This document shows, in pieces, positions 12,045 through 23,424 of a DNA stretch of 64,000 nt. Below the pieces are notes generated by a model that had not been told where the DNA came from, did no database searches, and saw nothing but the letters and a program-made list of their open reading frames with translations. Source of the DNA: Pohlia nutans (taxonomy: Eukaryota > Streptophyta > Bryopsida > Bryales > Mniaceae). Location: contig CM040085.1 of NCBI GenBank assembly GCA_022496805.1, positions 16,583,811 through 16,647,810 of the forward strand, written 5' to 3'. A program made the translations under genes and the position numbers. The stretch's first letter is position 1. The number at the start of each line of letters is the position of its first letter.

Positions 12045-12613
12045 CCCCTAAATGCCTAGAGCCCACTCCAAATTCGGCAGTTTTGCAAATATGCATTATA
12101 AAATGCAACTTAGAGGGATATTTTGAACTTGATATATGAATAAAAGTTGTACATTATGAATTTTAGATTCTATCCATACGGTTAGATCTATGATTGCTAT
12201 TACCAATAATTTTGTATGAAATTTGAAACATGAAATTCAAAATTATTTTGTAATTCGATTACGAATAAGATATTGACAATCTACAGATGAAATTCATTGT
12301 GATTGGTTGAAATGTAATACTCTAAGTGTAGTGATTTTTGGAGATTTTTTGGTTGCTTAATTTTATGAGTTGACTTTTTTTAGAGCACTTTTACACTGAA
12401 ATCTTCAAAATTTTGGGTGAATCACTACAACATGAAATGAGGCATAAAAATTTCACAAATCATCCCCTTTCTAATCGGATCACATATGCATGAAGCTAAC
12501 TTCCCATAGAATCTACAGTAAAAATTCCACACTGCTATAAATGCATGACGGATGAGAAATTATGGATGAAATTTGTACATCGTCCAAAAAATGGACGCTT
12601 AGGCAGTTAGGGG
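12045..12613. mobile_element. TTAA-class MITE, family B
   Basis: A 569-bp element with ends CCCCTAAATGCC and GGCAGTTAGGGG (rc CCCCTAACTGCC), flanked by TTAA at 12041-12044 and 12614-12617. Collinear over its length with 30178-30736 and with the truncated 41199-41612 copy. Confidence 0.82.
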
Positions 12614-12865
12614 TTAATGCACTACATGAATGGAAATCACATGATGCACTACAAATCACTAGATGGATGAAAAGGCAGAGTGACTGAATGCTACTAAATG
12701 TTATGGAAGCCAAGATAAACTGGCTTAAAAGACAAATTGGAGCAGTCTCCTCCTTCCATCATTTTGAGAGCTCCGCAATCCTCTATTCAGCGTGTTAAGA
12801 TGCCGATGGTGTGGCCGCTGTTCATAAGCTTATATTGATAATCGGGTTGCCACAGTTGTAACCAC

Positions 12866-13162
12866 GTTCTTTGGAGGGGCCACGCCTCGCCTCTAAGGGC
12901 CGGACGCTGGGGGACTTGCGCCTCCCCTGCCCGCCTTCAAGCTCTGCGCGCTGCCTCCATTCCCGTCCCCCGTTCCCGCTCGCCCCCCATCCCCCGTTCC
13001 CACACGGTACCTCCGTTCTAACTCTGTTCTAAAGAAGTATAGATCTCTCTAAGGTGCTCGGTTTGGCATTTTAAAAACCCCATTTGGTGCAATGGAGTAG
13101 AAGTTATGAGCAAGATTCTCCCAAAATATAACCAAGCCCGTGGGGCTTGCATTGTCGTTTAA

Positions 13163-13257
<95 letters not shown>

Positions 13258-13679
13258 AAGTGAAAAGGGGTTTACAAAGTAATCTCAAAATTGAGCATAT
13301 TAAAATAAAATTCATGCATCATGCATATAAAATCAAGATATATGAATACAAAGTAATAAGATAGTCAATGCAAATTCCAAAACTTAAACTTTATTTCACA
13401 AACATTTCATGGTCACAATTTTTGCAATAAATAGAGTCCCATGGTGTCGGGGCTGTGGATGCGTGGACAGGGAACGAGCTGGCTGGGAACGGAGGTACCA
13501 CGTGGGAACGGGGGACGGGGGCGAGCGGGAACGGAGGACGGGAACGGAGGCAGCTGGCAGAGCTTGAAGGCGGGCAGGGGAGGCGCAAGTCCCGCCCTTA
13601 GAGGCGAGGGGGGCCACGGCGACAACACGTGAGGCGCAAGTCCCGCCCTTAGAGGCGAGGGGGGCCACGGCGACAACAC
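12866..13679. repeat. GC-rich inverted cassette around (TA)n
   Basis: A GC-rich block at about 12866-13018 recurs inverted at about 13485-13627; both contain GGCGGGCAGGGGAGGCGCAA or its complement. The right copy is followed by a tandem duplication of its last 51 bases (to 13679). Between the arms, 13036-13165 is a 130-bp sequence found again, inverted, at 23655-23790. The composition contrasts sharply with the AT-rich surroundings. It may be a fold-back transposon; terminal target duplications were not identified. Confidence 0.6.
13168..13254. repeat. (TA)n microsatellite
   Basis: An uninterrupted TA dinucleotide tract of about 87 bases. Open frames over it encode only alternating Ile-Tyr and are not genes. 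Confidence 0.95.
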
Positions 13680-13689
13680 GTAAGTAGTT

Positions 13690-14767
13690 TTGCGACAACA
13701 GGTACGATTGCCAAACCAATAAGTATGGCTGTCCCGGTGGCAGCCAAAATATCTTTCAGTGACCACCTGTACAACACAACAAAACATAAGTACGTACACA
13801 ACTAAAATGCGGTACATGAATTTACCAAATTTTCATGAATGCACGGTAATGAAAAACTCTGTTTTTCCATAGTGGAACCGTGACACGTTCATGTGTCCCA
13901 AGGTGCTAGTTTCAACTATTGAAAAATCATCGCTTTCCACTATTGAATTCTCTATGGAAAATGGGAGGCTTTCCACTGTAGAAATGTGTGAGTTTCATAG
14001 GTAAGGTCACTTTGCTTACACCCATGAAAGTGTGGACATTTCTAGTGTGAAAATCACAAGGAATTGGACAATGAAAAACAGTAGGATTTAGGGTTTGCAA
14101 AATCCCCATAATTGCATAGTGGGGATAATTGAATCTTTATTAATTTTAAGAATGGTTTACAATGGTAATGAGCCTACTAGTCTCAAATCCAGATCATTAG
14201 CTCTGTCCCTCTAGAATTCTACGAAGCCAGTTCATATCCATACTACCATCTCTTAGCCCGGCATGAATTTTGTAATCAAGTTCCGCCTTAGCTTGCTGAA
14301 AAGGCTGAGCAATGCCTCACTGCTAGAAGCTGCCTCATTTCCACCGAGCCTCCCTTCCTCTGTATGTCCAAACATCGTCTTTGAACTGTTCAACATGTTA
14401 CACTACACATATGTAAATGGTAGGACTATTGCTAGTACACTAAATTAAAACCAAACAGTGAGTATCATCAAGAACAAGAAGACCTCATCTAAGTCATAGG
14501 AGTCCAATTATATATATGGGACATAGTGTTAAGACAAAAATTGTATAACAATTAAATCCAATGCGTAGAACAATCAGAGAGGGCATGATTCACGATACTC
14601 ATTCCTCAATGGCTCTTCTAGCAACCATGAGCACAGCAGCCTCTCGTCCAAAAATTTCTTAGTTTAAATAACCAGCCACATAATTTGCCACGCAACAACC
14701 GTTTTTGAAAAGCAAGAAAAGAAAAAAAGGAAAAAAACAAACAAGACGAAGGGTGAAGAATATTCAC
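13690..14767. other. Non-repetitive spacer with one possible minus-strand exon
   Basis: On the minus strand about 14390-14268 reads as a plausible coding segment (contains EEGRLGGNEAASSSEALL then SLFSKLRRN), ending at a TAA. I do not recognise the family. The rest shows no motif. Confidence 0.35.
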
Positions 14768-14872
14768 CTGATAGAGTGATATAAGAAATTCAAGAAGCCA
14801 GTCTGGCCATTCCGGCATTGTGGTGAGTAGAGTCCTATTTTCTGGATGCGTGCATGCCAGCAAACGTATGTC
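14768..14872 (-). pseudogene. Isolated exon of a BEACH-domain protein
   Basis: A minus-strand exon with canonical borders: acceptor TTTTGCAG just before 14872 and donor CAG/GTGAATA after 14768. Its 35 codons are phase 0 at both sides and include [20 protein letters not shown], closely resembling the MPEW-WLLE-LIS segment in the large plant BEACH proteins (SPIRRIG/LvsA-like), which work in membrane trafficking. No other BEACH, PH-like or WD40 exon is recognisable nearby, and 110 bases away lies coding sequence of an unrelated enzyme, so it is best read as a captured or stranded exon. Family assignment is from memory of the motif. Confidence 0.55.
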
Positions 14873-14984
14873 CTGCAAAATTTAATCTATTCTATTTTTG
14901 GTAGTCTCATCACGGTGAAAAAAAATAATTGAAATCCAGTGCTCCCAGCTACAGTACCCTCGGCACTAAAGGCCGTTAAACATT

Positions 14985-15342
14985 GTTCAAATTCTTGCGT
15001 TCAGCAAGATCTCACGAGGAATTCTAACTTTGTCAAACCTGTCTTGCAATCCACCAGGATATTGTCCACTGTAGTTCAGATGGGTTGGTGTTCCTTAATT
15101 GGGATGCTTCACTTTGAAATTCAATAATACTCTCTTCATCAATTAGCATTTGAGGTCAACAATGCTTACCAAATGCGCCCATTGTCAGCACCGTTCAATC
15201 CAGCCTTGTGGCCACAGTCAACAATCCGGATTCCCGAGCAACAACGACCGTCGACACCACGTATTCGGCACACGAAGGCGTGAACACCTTCATTTCTTCC
15301 GCTAATCAGAAGCTGAGAGGATACGATTGTGTGGCAAGCATG
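14985..15342 (-). pseudogene. Acyl-CoA oxidase (ACX3-like) gene fragment
   Basis: Two minus-strand exons match the middle of peroxisomal acyl-CoA oxidases, which catalyse the first step of fatty-acid beta-oxidation. Exon 15342-15170 has acceptor TTTTGCAG and donor G/GTAAGC, and encodes NEGVHAFVCRIRG and IRIVDCGHKAGLNGADNGRI; these match the VHAF-IR and DCGHK-GLNG-DNGR blocks. The next exon starts at 15038 after AAGACAG and continues FDKVRIPREILLNA in phase through the split Trp codon, but meets a stop at once. A weak remnant of the preceding exon may lie at about 15710-15640. No other exons are visible. Conclusion: a broken fragment, most like plant ACX3. Confidence 0.68.
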
Positions 15343-17984
15343 CTGCAAAAACGCAAAGAAAGGCTTCAAAAATGTGATCACTGACTATCAAGTTGCTAGC
15401 ATTTCCCATCTTTTACCCTAAAACCTAAACCCTAAACATCTCAATTCAGCGTCCTTTCCTTTAACCCCTAAAAAAACCCAAGGATTTAAAATGGTTTTAA
15501 AATGACAAACTCAATTATGATATTATGAAAACTACGATTCAGATGGGACCAATTTTTATCGGTAAGGAATCAGTGAAGAATATTGCATGTGCTGATCAAG
15601 AACACATAAATTTCAGCAAAATGAACTTCACATAAGACGTACCAAAAATTGTGAAGAAAAACATGACGCCGGACAACCATGGATCGCCTCCCAACACAGT
15701 CTTGCGGATTCACCCTAATAAGTTGTTATTATCACCAAACCAGCGTCAAAAATGCGGATGATACCACAGCTTCCTTCCAAAGAAAACCTAATCAACAATT
15801 TTGAAATTCTGATTTTTCAAAAGCCAAAAGTATTATTCTAGTGCATAGGAAGCTAGAAAAATAAACGAGAAAATCTTCGTCGTTCACCACCTTCTGAACC
15901 TAAATTTTTAAAAAAACAAAACAAGACCCTTGCTAATATTGCACAGCCTTCCAAAGCTTCCATCCCTTACCTTGCCAGATACGCCTGAGAGATAGCAGGG
16001 CACCAAACATGCAAACCATGGAGTTAGGGTTTCAAGTTCCCGACAAATAACATGCTCTCCTTCATGATATTATTCTTGGCCACGCTGACCTCCAATCCAG
16101 TTCTCAATGCGACTTCATTCACAAGATAAACTTTAATCCCGATTCTTCACCTCGATTGAAACCCTTCCAACACTAGTCTTCTTTATGATTTCCATTCACT
16201 GCACAACCTCGCCAACCATGTCGTCTGCTTCAATACTGCATCAACGCTTCAACTCTTCCTGTTCCACACAACAGCGAGCTCCAAGATCAAACCCTCTGAA
16301 TCCTGCACTCGCTACCAAACAAGCCGATTCACTGCCCCTTCCAATACATGCTCCTCGCAGTTTATTCGAGCAACTCTAAAGAAGTCTTCGCTGGAACAGC
16401 TGATGACCTTAACCCTTAACGAATTCAGTCGCCTTCACGAAAATAATTCGATCGCCGCGGCGTGCAGCAAAACTTAATGGCACTGACATTCCTCAAACAG
16501 AACCGCTGCTTGTCCCGCACTGAACATGAGCAACACAGAGAGGGCCACACACTTTGACAATAGTGTGTGGCATTTGCTCGACTGAACAAGTGAATCACAC
16601 AGAGGGCCACACACTATTCTCAAAGTGTGTGGCATTTGTTCTATAACCCCCAAAGATTGGGCCTATGACCATGGAATCATGCTTTATCTGTCACACTCAA
16701 TTTTGGCATATCGTTACACATTGTACATTACTAGTGGGACCTGTGCCGTTGAGCACATTGACGTTAGTCTAATGTTAAGAACTTTTATGGACTTCAAATA
16801 TGTTGATTCAAGAAATAAATAATATATATGAATATTATTTATTTAGAAAAATAAAATAAACATTAAGGCCTCAAACATTGCCTCTATTTTTTAATTTATT
16901 TTTAAAAATCTTCTTACCAAATATATATGAATTCCTACCAAATACATATTTTTTCTATCGTGTCGATGGTCTAGATTTAATGAATTAATGTAGGATTAGT
17001 TAAATTTGAGCTTCATTGTGTGCAATTTATTCAGGAAACATGGGAGGTATGGAATTGTGGTGCTATCCCACGTTTTCACATGAGAGTCACAGAATTTGTG
17101 TTCTGTATTATGAAATTTCTTACAGAATCAACCCGAAACTGGATTGGCCTCTGCAATCCTAAGACCAAACGAAATATTCTCGTCCTCATAATTTTCAATT
17201 GCGTTTTTGATTGCCTTACACTGCGTTTTTTTCTAATTCTGTTTTTAAAGACTGTTCAAATGTACGTTCCAAGATTGAAAAACTTTAATAGAATTGCTAC
17301 TGAGCTAGAAATCTGAGAACGTATTTAATCTGAACACCGAGCTGTATTGTATTACAGAAAATCTTCTTCATTCACCACCTTCTTAACCTAAATTTTAAAA
17401 ACCAAAACAAGACCCTTGCTAATATTGCACAACCATACCCCAAAACGTCTTGGTCTCCTGCAAAGACATAGACTCTTTCACTACCACAGCAAACCTAATC
17501 AACAATTTTCAAATTTTGATTTTTTTCAAAAAAGAAAAGTATTATTCTAGGGCATAGGAAGCTAGAAAAAAAAAGAGAAAATCTTCGTCGTTCACCACCT
17601 TCTTAACCTAAATTTAAAAAAAAAACCGGTGCACCGCAGCTTCAGAAGGAAACAAGGAAAGAAAGGAAATCAACCTGTGTAAATTAGGTCGTTCGATCGT
17701 CAATTCTCTTGCGTCATGGCTCTCAGTGAGCCGGCCTAACACGCGATTCCTGCTTCATGAATACAAATGCAAATATTCTACAAAATTCCGTGAAGAAGAG
17801 AGGACCATGAAACCCTAAACCCCGAAGCTGAGCGAGCTCGTTGAAGCGGTTGAACGAGCGGTACGTGGAGGGCAGGTCCGCACATCTCCCGTGAAAGAAG
17901 GAACGCAATACAGCTCGGTTTGTCTCCTCGACGGATTCCAGCGCAAAACGGTCGAGTGAGACAAAGCGAGTGTATTGTATAATA
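15343..17984. other. Spacer rich in local duplications, no intact gene
   Basis: Segments at about 15785-15950 recur at 17355-17430 and 17493-17630 (shared CACCACCTTCT and ACCCTTGCTAATATTGCACA), so the region has been duplicated. Minus-strand frames at about 16160-16020 look weakly coding and stop before a possible donor near 15968, but I recognise no family. A lone left TTAA terminus (TTAACCCCTAAAAAAACC) lies near 15461. Confidence 0.4.
16535..16640. repeat. Pair of mirrored hairpins
   Basis: Two units each read GAGGGCCACACACT ... AGTGTGTGGCATTTG, so each folds on itself; the two loops (TTGACAAT and ATTCTCAA) are approximate reverse complements, so the units are also inverted relative to each other. 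Likely transposon termini brought together; no function can be assigned. Confidence 0.6.
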
Positions 17985-18214
17985 GACTACACTAAATAGG
18001 TAGATTAGTGTTAAATACACTAATTTACATAAACATGTTGTAAGTTTTTACTATTGACCAATTTTTTTACCCTCTATATTGGTTAAGATGGGGATCTTTC
18101 AATAGTATTGGAATCAATGTTTTCGGTAATTTCTTTGTGGAGAGTAAAAATCTAGTAATAATATTTTCAAATCTTATAATTATCTAACACTAATCTACCT
18201 ATTTAGTGTAGTGG
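17985..18214. mobile_element. 230-bp MITE with 28-bp inverted ends
   Basis: Ends are ACTACACTAAATAGG and its complement CCTATTTAGTGTAGT, with the match running on through TAGATTAGTGTTA. The flanks are two copies of a 65-base repeat (17921-17984 and 18248-18310, sharing GATTCCAGCGC and AACGGTCGAGTGAGACAAAG). No clean target duplication is visible. Confidence 0.65.
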
Positions 18215-18472
18215 GACCTGCGCCATTGAGCATATTGAACTTGGATTGTCTCCTCGGCAGATTCCAGCGCGGAACGGTCGAGTGAGACAAAGTGAGCTGT
18301 ATTGTATAATAGATTTAAGATCCATCTTTATTGATATGGATAAATTTTTGTATTTATATATTTCTTAAATCATGAAGCACTTTCAACATTTACAGAACAA
18401 ACTTTGTTTTATTATTATTATTTCGTTTAATTCAAATTTAAAGTCTTATGCCTTGGATGAACGCACTTTTAA

Positions 18473-18960
18473 CTCCTAAGTGACCAAACAACCATTTTAA
18501 TGGCCATTGTTCTTTTTTTTACAAACTGCCCATGATGAAAAATATGTTTCTAAAAAAGAACAAAAAATATTCTCTAATAGGAAATCGAGTCTACTTTGCA
18601 ACCCAATTTAAATCATGTCATTCTGAGCTAAAATCCACCAAAGAGAATTTTCCAAAGACAAAGACCACAATTTTGTCCTAATGTTATAAAAACTATTATT
18701 TCGCGAAAGCGGTGATGTTTTCTTCTTAGGAAAAAAACTCTATTTTGAATTTTAGAATGAAATGCCTAGTTTCAACCAATTACACCAAATTTCAAATTCT
18801 AAGAAAATAGGATTTGAAACAAGATGAGTATTATATGATGAGTATTATAGGATTTGAAAATAGGATGAGTATTAAATGGTAAATGCTTCTAAATTCATTA
18901 AATGAGTATCTAAAACATTTTTTGAAAGTTTGATTGTACGAATAATTACCTAGCATGGTT
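18473..18960. mobile_element. TTAA-class MITE, family A, right end lost
   Basis: Begins CTCCTAAGTGACC after TTAA (18469-18472) and follows the family-A interior, but diverges near 18960 before the terminal GTCATTTAGGGG. A short internal duplication containing GATGAGTATTA is present at about 18822-18870. Confidence 0.65.
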
Positions 18961-19192
18961 TTGTATAACGTTGAATTGAAAATAAATTGGTGATGTGTTT
19001 TTCAAAATTCAGGTGTTTAAACATGTAGGGAACATTCATATGCACGTGTTTCATTTTAAATTAGATATTCATAAAATTAGATATTCATAAGATTTTCCAA
19101 ACAAATTAACTCCCAATAAATTTCGGTAATTATTGATGAAGGTATGAGGTTTTTTTATCCTCATTTTCATTAAACGAGGTACGGGCAGCTTA

Positions 19193-19958
19193 GGGGCGGT
19201 TTACACTATGGACCAAGAGCCATTACCAAGAAAATTAAATCATTTTCATGGCTCTTGGTCAAGAGCCGTGACCATGAAAAATCAAAAATGCAATTTTAAA
19301 TGACTTGGTCACTCTTTGTAGTGTAAAGTGGATTTAGACCGGGACAAGTTTAAGCTCATCATTCTCTCTTTTATCCTCCCCTTTTTCCTCCTTTCTCTTT
19401 AAATAATTGAACACTAGCCAATCAATGATTTTTGAGCCCCATGGTCTCCTAGATTACCGTAGTAGGAAGGCAGGGTCGGCACTTTCATGTCGAATAATTA
19501 ATTAAAGTTTGAAAAGTAGGGGTCGGCACTTTCAAAAATAATTATTAAAAATTCGGCTATTAATAACTAACATTGAATTTTACAAGCGGCTACACGTTTT
19601 CCTTTGTTTTTTGTCTACAATTTTTGTTGACTTCATTTTTGTTGATTTCGACAAAATACTGGATATATTTATTTATTTTTTCGGCATTTTTTTGGAAAAT
19701 TATTTTCTGCCAACCCTGCCTTCCTGGTACGGTATAGTTGAGTCGAGGCATTTGCTTCGACTCAACTGTAATCAAGGAGACCATGAAAACATTATCCATT
19801 TGGGAAACTTTAGCATTTTTGGGGACCTCAAAGTTAGTGGTCATTCTCCTTTTTTCAAAGTAGTGTAAAGCCAAATGGGACCAAAAGCTCTTTTTGGGCC
19901 AATCACAGATATTAGAATTCTATAGTCATGGCTTTTGGTCCATAGTGTAAACCGCCCC
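19193..19958. mobile_element. PIF/Harbinger-type MITE with nested element
   Basis: Ends are an exact inverted repeat GGGGCGGTTTACACTATGGA (continuing CCAA), flanked by TTA at 19190-19192 and 19959-19961; TTA target and G-rich ends fit PIF/Harbinger. A related 1-kb copy is at 38980-40010. The 276-bp TA element at 19457-19732 sits inside, so it inserted later. Confidence 0.78.
19457..19732. mobile_element. TA-flanked CCGTA element, nested
   Basis: Ends CCGTAGTAGGAAGGCAGGGT and, in complement, CCGTACCAGGAAGGCAGGGT (two mismatches in 20), flanked by TA on each side (19455-19456, 19733-19734). Same terminal family as 6789-7743 and 24583-24847. Confidence 0.78.
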
Positions 19959-20212
19959 TTAAATTTCTTGCTAAATTTTATTGTCAAAAAGTAAAAATTA
20001 TTTCATATTGTGTAGAGTTTTTTGAAAATGGTAAGCTTTTAAGTCATGTCGTTCTAATATTAAATGGAATGTAAGATGGAAGATGTCATGTTCTGCGGGC
20101 ACCTGGGAAAATTCTAAAAAGACAAAATCTTTGACGTTTCATCATGAATTCAAGTTTCATAATTTTCATAATTGCACAGAAAAGAATTATGGAATAGTTT
20201 TAGATTGATTAA

Positions 20213-20668
20213 CCCTTTCACGCGCCTCCGTCCAAGAGTTTGACTGTTCGAATTCCATCCAAACTAGACAGTTTTCATCCACTGAAATTTCTCAGGATTC
20301 TTGTGCAAGTTGACTATCCTTTGTACGATTTCGATTTTCAAAATAGGTTATTATGATTTTCGGAAAAACAACACAAGTGGTTTGTGTCAAGTTTCATTCT
20401 TAGTTCAAAAAGTGAGACGGTAAAAATGATTTTTCAAAATAAGTAGAATCAAGTAATAGAAAGCATACCATCTCGTAGTGCATGATATTCCAAGTTTATC
20501 ACAATTTTTTTATAAATTTTCCGTGAATTCATGATTCTTAATTGATTTTCTCGAGAAAACATTGCAAAATCAATAAAAAAAAAATATTAAAGAAATATAT
20601 GATAAATCCAACCGTACAGATGTGACCTTCACATTGACATTTACAACTTCTCTTTGTACGTTAAAGGG
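20213..20668. mobile_element. TTAA-class MITE, family F
   Basis: Begins CCCTTTCACGCGCC after TTAA (20209-20212) and ends TTAAAGGG before TTCA (20669-20672), the right target probably mutated from TTAA. Inverted relative to 6201-6664 and to the partial copies at 785-920 and 25194-25345. Confidence 0.68.
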
Positions 20669-21085
20669 TTCACTTTACCGTGATACTCTCACCTTTGAGA
20701 TTTTATTTTTTTATATGACATCAGCCTAATGTGTGCTGTAATTTTTACTCTTGTTTTATACATCTTTCTACTTCAATTTTCGAGGAAGGTGAATACTAAG
20801 GTTTTTTCATTTAATTTTTTTTTCACATACAAACAACTGTGTCTATTACCATGTAAAGAGGACTCACAGACTAGAAATTAAAGGCAAGATATTTATTTTT
20901 CTGGAAAGCATTATGTGAATTCAGAATGTCAATACAAAAATGGGGATCCAAATTATATTTTTTTTATGTTTTTTTTTTGCATTAGAGGTTTGGGCTTTAA
21001 AATGCTATAAAAGTGCAATTTTAACAATTTTGAAGAATAGTAAATTTGATTATAATTTCGGAAGATAACTTCCACACTTTCTTAA

Positions 21086-21626
21086 CCCCTAAATGACGGA
21101 GGGGGTAAGGGCAAAACATAAATGTGTTATAAAAAATTACTTCTCCAACTTTGATGAAGTTTGGTCCAAAAGAGAAAATGAGGAGCTTGATGTTTAGTAA
21201 TTTTCCATGCGGTCAAATATCAAAAAATAGCTTTTTATCATCTCATAATGAATTTAGAAGCATTGAACTTCAAATATTTATAAGAATCACAAATTTTATT
21301 TTTAGAATTTGAAATTTTGTATGATTTGTTAAAACTAGACATTCTATTCTAAAATCAAAAATTGCAAATTTTTCAACAGAGAGAACATCATTACTTTCCC
21401 CAAATAGTAAGTTTTCTAACACTAGACAATGTAGAAGTGTTTTTCTTTGAAAATTTCTCCCGGGTGGAGTTTAACTCGGATTGACATGATTCAAATCGGG
21501 TTGGAAAGTAGACTTGATTACCTATTTAAAAATATTTTTTATTTTCTATAAAAATGTTTTTTCTATTTCTGGCAGCCCATAAAAAAAGGGCAGAGACCAT
21601 AAAATGGTTGATCCGTCACTTAGGGG
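21086..21626. mobile_element. TTAA-class MITE, family A, inverted
   Basis: A 541-bp copy with ends CCCCTAAATGACGG and CCGTCACTTAGGGG, flanked by TTAA at 21082-21085 and 21627-21630. Length and order match 3481-4019 and 10373-10912 in opposite orientation. Confidence 0.82.
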
Positions 21627-21748
21627 TTAATTGGGATCATTTTCATTTGAAATTAACAATCATGTGAATATCAAAGTCTGAAAGAAAAAAAAAAAAAAAA
21701 AACAATCAAATTTAATCATGTTTGGCTCTTTAGACGCTTAAGGGTTAA

Positions 21749-22050
21749 CCATAAACTCCATAAGCGTTCATTTTTGAATGATGTACAACTCTCATCCACA
21801 TTTTCTCATTCTTCATGCACTTTTAGCTATGTGATATTTTTGTTGCTTTTATGGGAAGTTAGCTTCATGCATGTGACAAATCATTAGAAAGGGGATGATT
21901 TGTGAAAATTGTATGCCTCGTTCCATATTGTAGTGATTCACCAAATAAATTTAAGACCTTAGTTAAAAAGAGTTCAACAATACTTTTGAAAAAGTCAACT
22001 CACTAATTTAAGCAAGCACAAAAATCTCCAAAAACTACTAGACTTCTCAC
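21749..22050. mobile_element. Partial TTAA-class MITE, family B, inverted
   Basis: Starts after TTAA at 21745-21748 and matches, in reverse, the right half of 12045-12613. It fades near 22050. The TTAA is directly preceded by GACGCTTAAGGG, a right terminus of another element, so two elements share this target. Confidence 0.55.
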
Positions 22051-22316
22051 AAGTTAATCTCCATTGCTAAACGAAAAAAAACAATTTTTCCTAAAATTCT
22101 CAAAGTTACTTGTGACATTTGTAGCACGAAAACAATGAAAAAAAAAGATGATGAAGTGTTGACATGTTGTAATTGTTACCGTACTTTGAAAGTAGAATAG
22201 CATTATCATAACCAAACTTGCATTAAACGATGCTATGTACAACAAATACATATATTCAAAATCAATTGCCTTCACTATGATGGCTTTTGATAAATACACT
22301 ATATTTTGCTTAAAAG

Positions 22317-23424
22317 TTATACCTTGCGTTTGCCTTCTGCTTTGCTTTTAGCTTCTGTCTTGTCTTGGACCTGATTTTTAGCTTTACTTTGTCCCTTACT
22401 CTTGCCTATCTTCTTGCGTTTCGCACTAGTTTCTGCTTCTTCTTGTTTTCGCTTTGGTCTTGCTTTGCTTTGTTGACTCCGGAAGGGATAAAGAAGTGCC
22501 CACTTCCTCATCTTTTTTGCAATCCATGCTTTCTTCCATTCTTCCTCATCATCCCACAAAAACTTGGCATAGTTGTACTCATTGGCTTGGAGTACACAAA
22601 CAAGAGCATTTGCCTTAATACCTTCATTATCTTTGTTGTTGAACAATTCTTCTTCTCCTTCAATTTTAAAACAAATAGTTTATGAGCATATTACAAAATT
22701 CTAAATACACAATCTAGAAACAAACTGATAATTAGATGTATTTTTAAGTTCCTAAAGTAAAAGATCATATATTTTTAAGCTCATAAAGAACAAGATAAGC
22801 GTACTTTTAATTTAAAAAACAAGTAAGAATTATGTTATTTACCTTCAATTGAAATTGATACAAGATAATGACTGTTGAAAATGAAATTAAAATGAAAATG
22901 ACATGTACATTCTAATGAACTAAAATTGATTGCATAAACATTGAATATTTACAAATGTAAAAAGAAATGCTAAATGAGACATACAGATTTTCAATTGAAA
23001 ACTCACCTATGAAGCCCCATTCACATTTATTCAAACTACTTTGAATCTGTGCATAACCCTCTTCATCCCCGGTCAAATCGTTATCGTAAACACTTAAAGC
23101 ATCTCGAATTGCCTTCACGTGGGGGTCGGTGTATTCGAAGAGTATATTTACAAGGCAGGCCTTGTTCTTCATGCGGTACTGTTTAAAAAAATTAAGTCTC
23201 CCATCCTCCATCGCGGTGACCAAAGCATTATATTTTACTTCTTCAGTTAATTCTGTTGGCCTTGGGTATTTCACTCGCTCACTTTCCAATTTCGCCTCCA
23301 CATTAGCGGTTGCTCTTTTCAAAGCTTGATTGTGAGAGTTCCTCACATTTTCTGCCACATGTTTCTCCCTCCTTCTTTCCTTATCTTCCTCGGTTCTCCA
23401 CTCTTTCTTCTTGGGAGGAGCCAT
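22317..23424 (-). CDS. Two-exon gene of unknown function, charged protein
   Basis: Inferred structure: exon 1 23424-23007, intron 23006-22658 (GTGAGT donor, TTGAAG acceptor), exon 2 22657-22317, giving 252 residues in phase. Exon 1 begins MAPPKKKEWRTEEDKERRRE, strongly charged with a nuclear-signal-like PKKK. The middle is a mixed, probably folded region (contains GRLNFFKQYRMKNKACL and NKCEWGFIG). Exon 2 adds KFLWDDEEEWKKAWIAKKM and a Lys/Arg/Ala/Gln-rich tail from about residue 205. No known domain is recognised. It has no homologous neighbour and lies between repeats, with a 135-bp repeat (23655-23790) upstream, so it might be a transposon accessory gene; equally it may be a small nuclear host protein. 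The acceptor choice rests on phase alone. Confidence 0.6.

Noticed and set aside
13049..13364. Ile-Tyr repeat proteins on both strands
   Set aside because: They are translations of the (TA)n tract.
15419..15470. CCCTAAA-rich stretch and the many CCCCTAAA ends as telomeric repeats
   Set aside because: Plant telomeres are (CCCTAAA)n arrays; here only two or three units occur, and elsewhere the motif appears once per element end, paired in inverted orientation and tied to TTAA.
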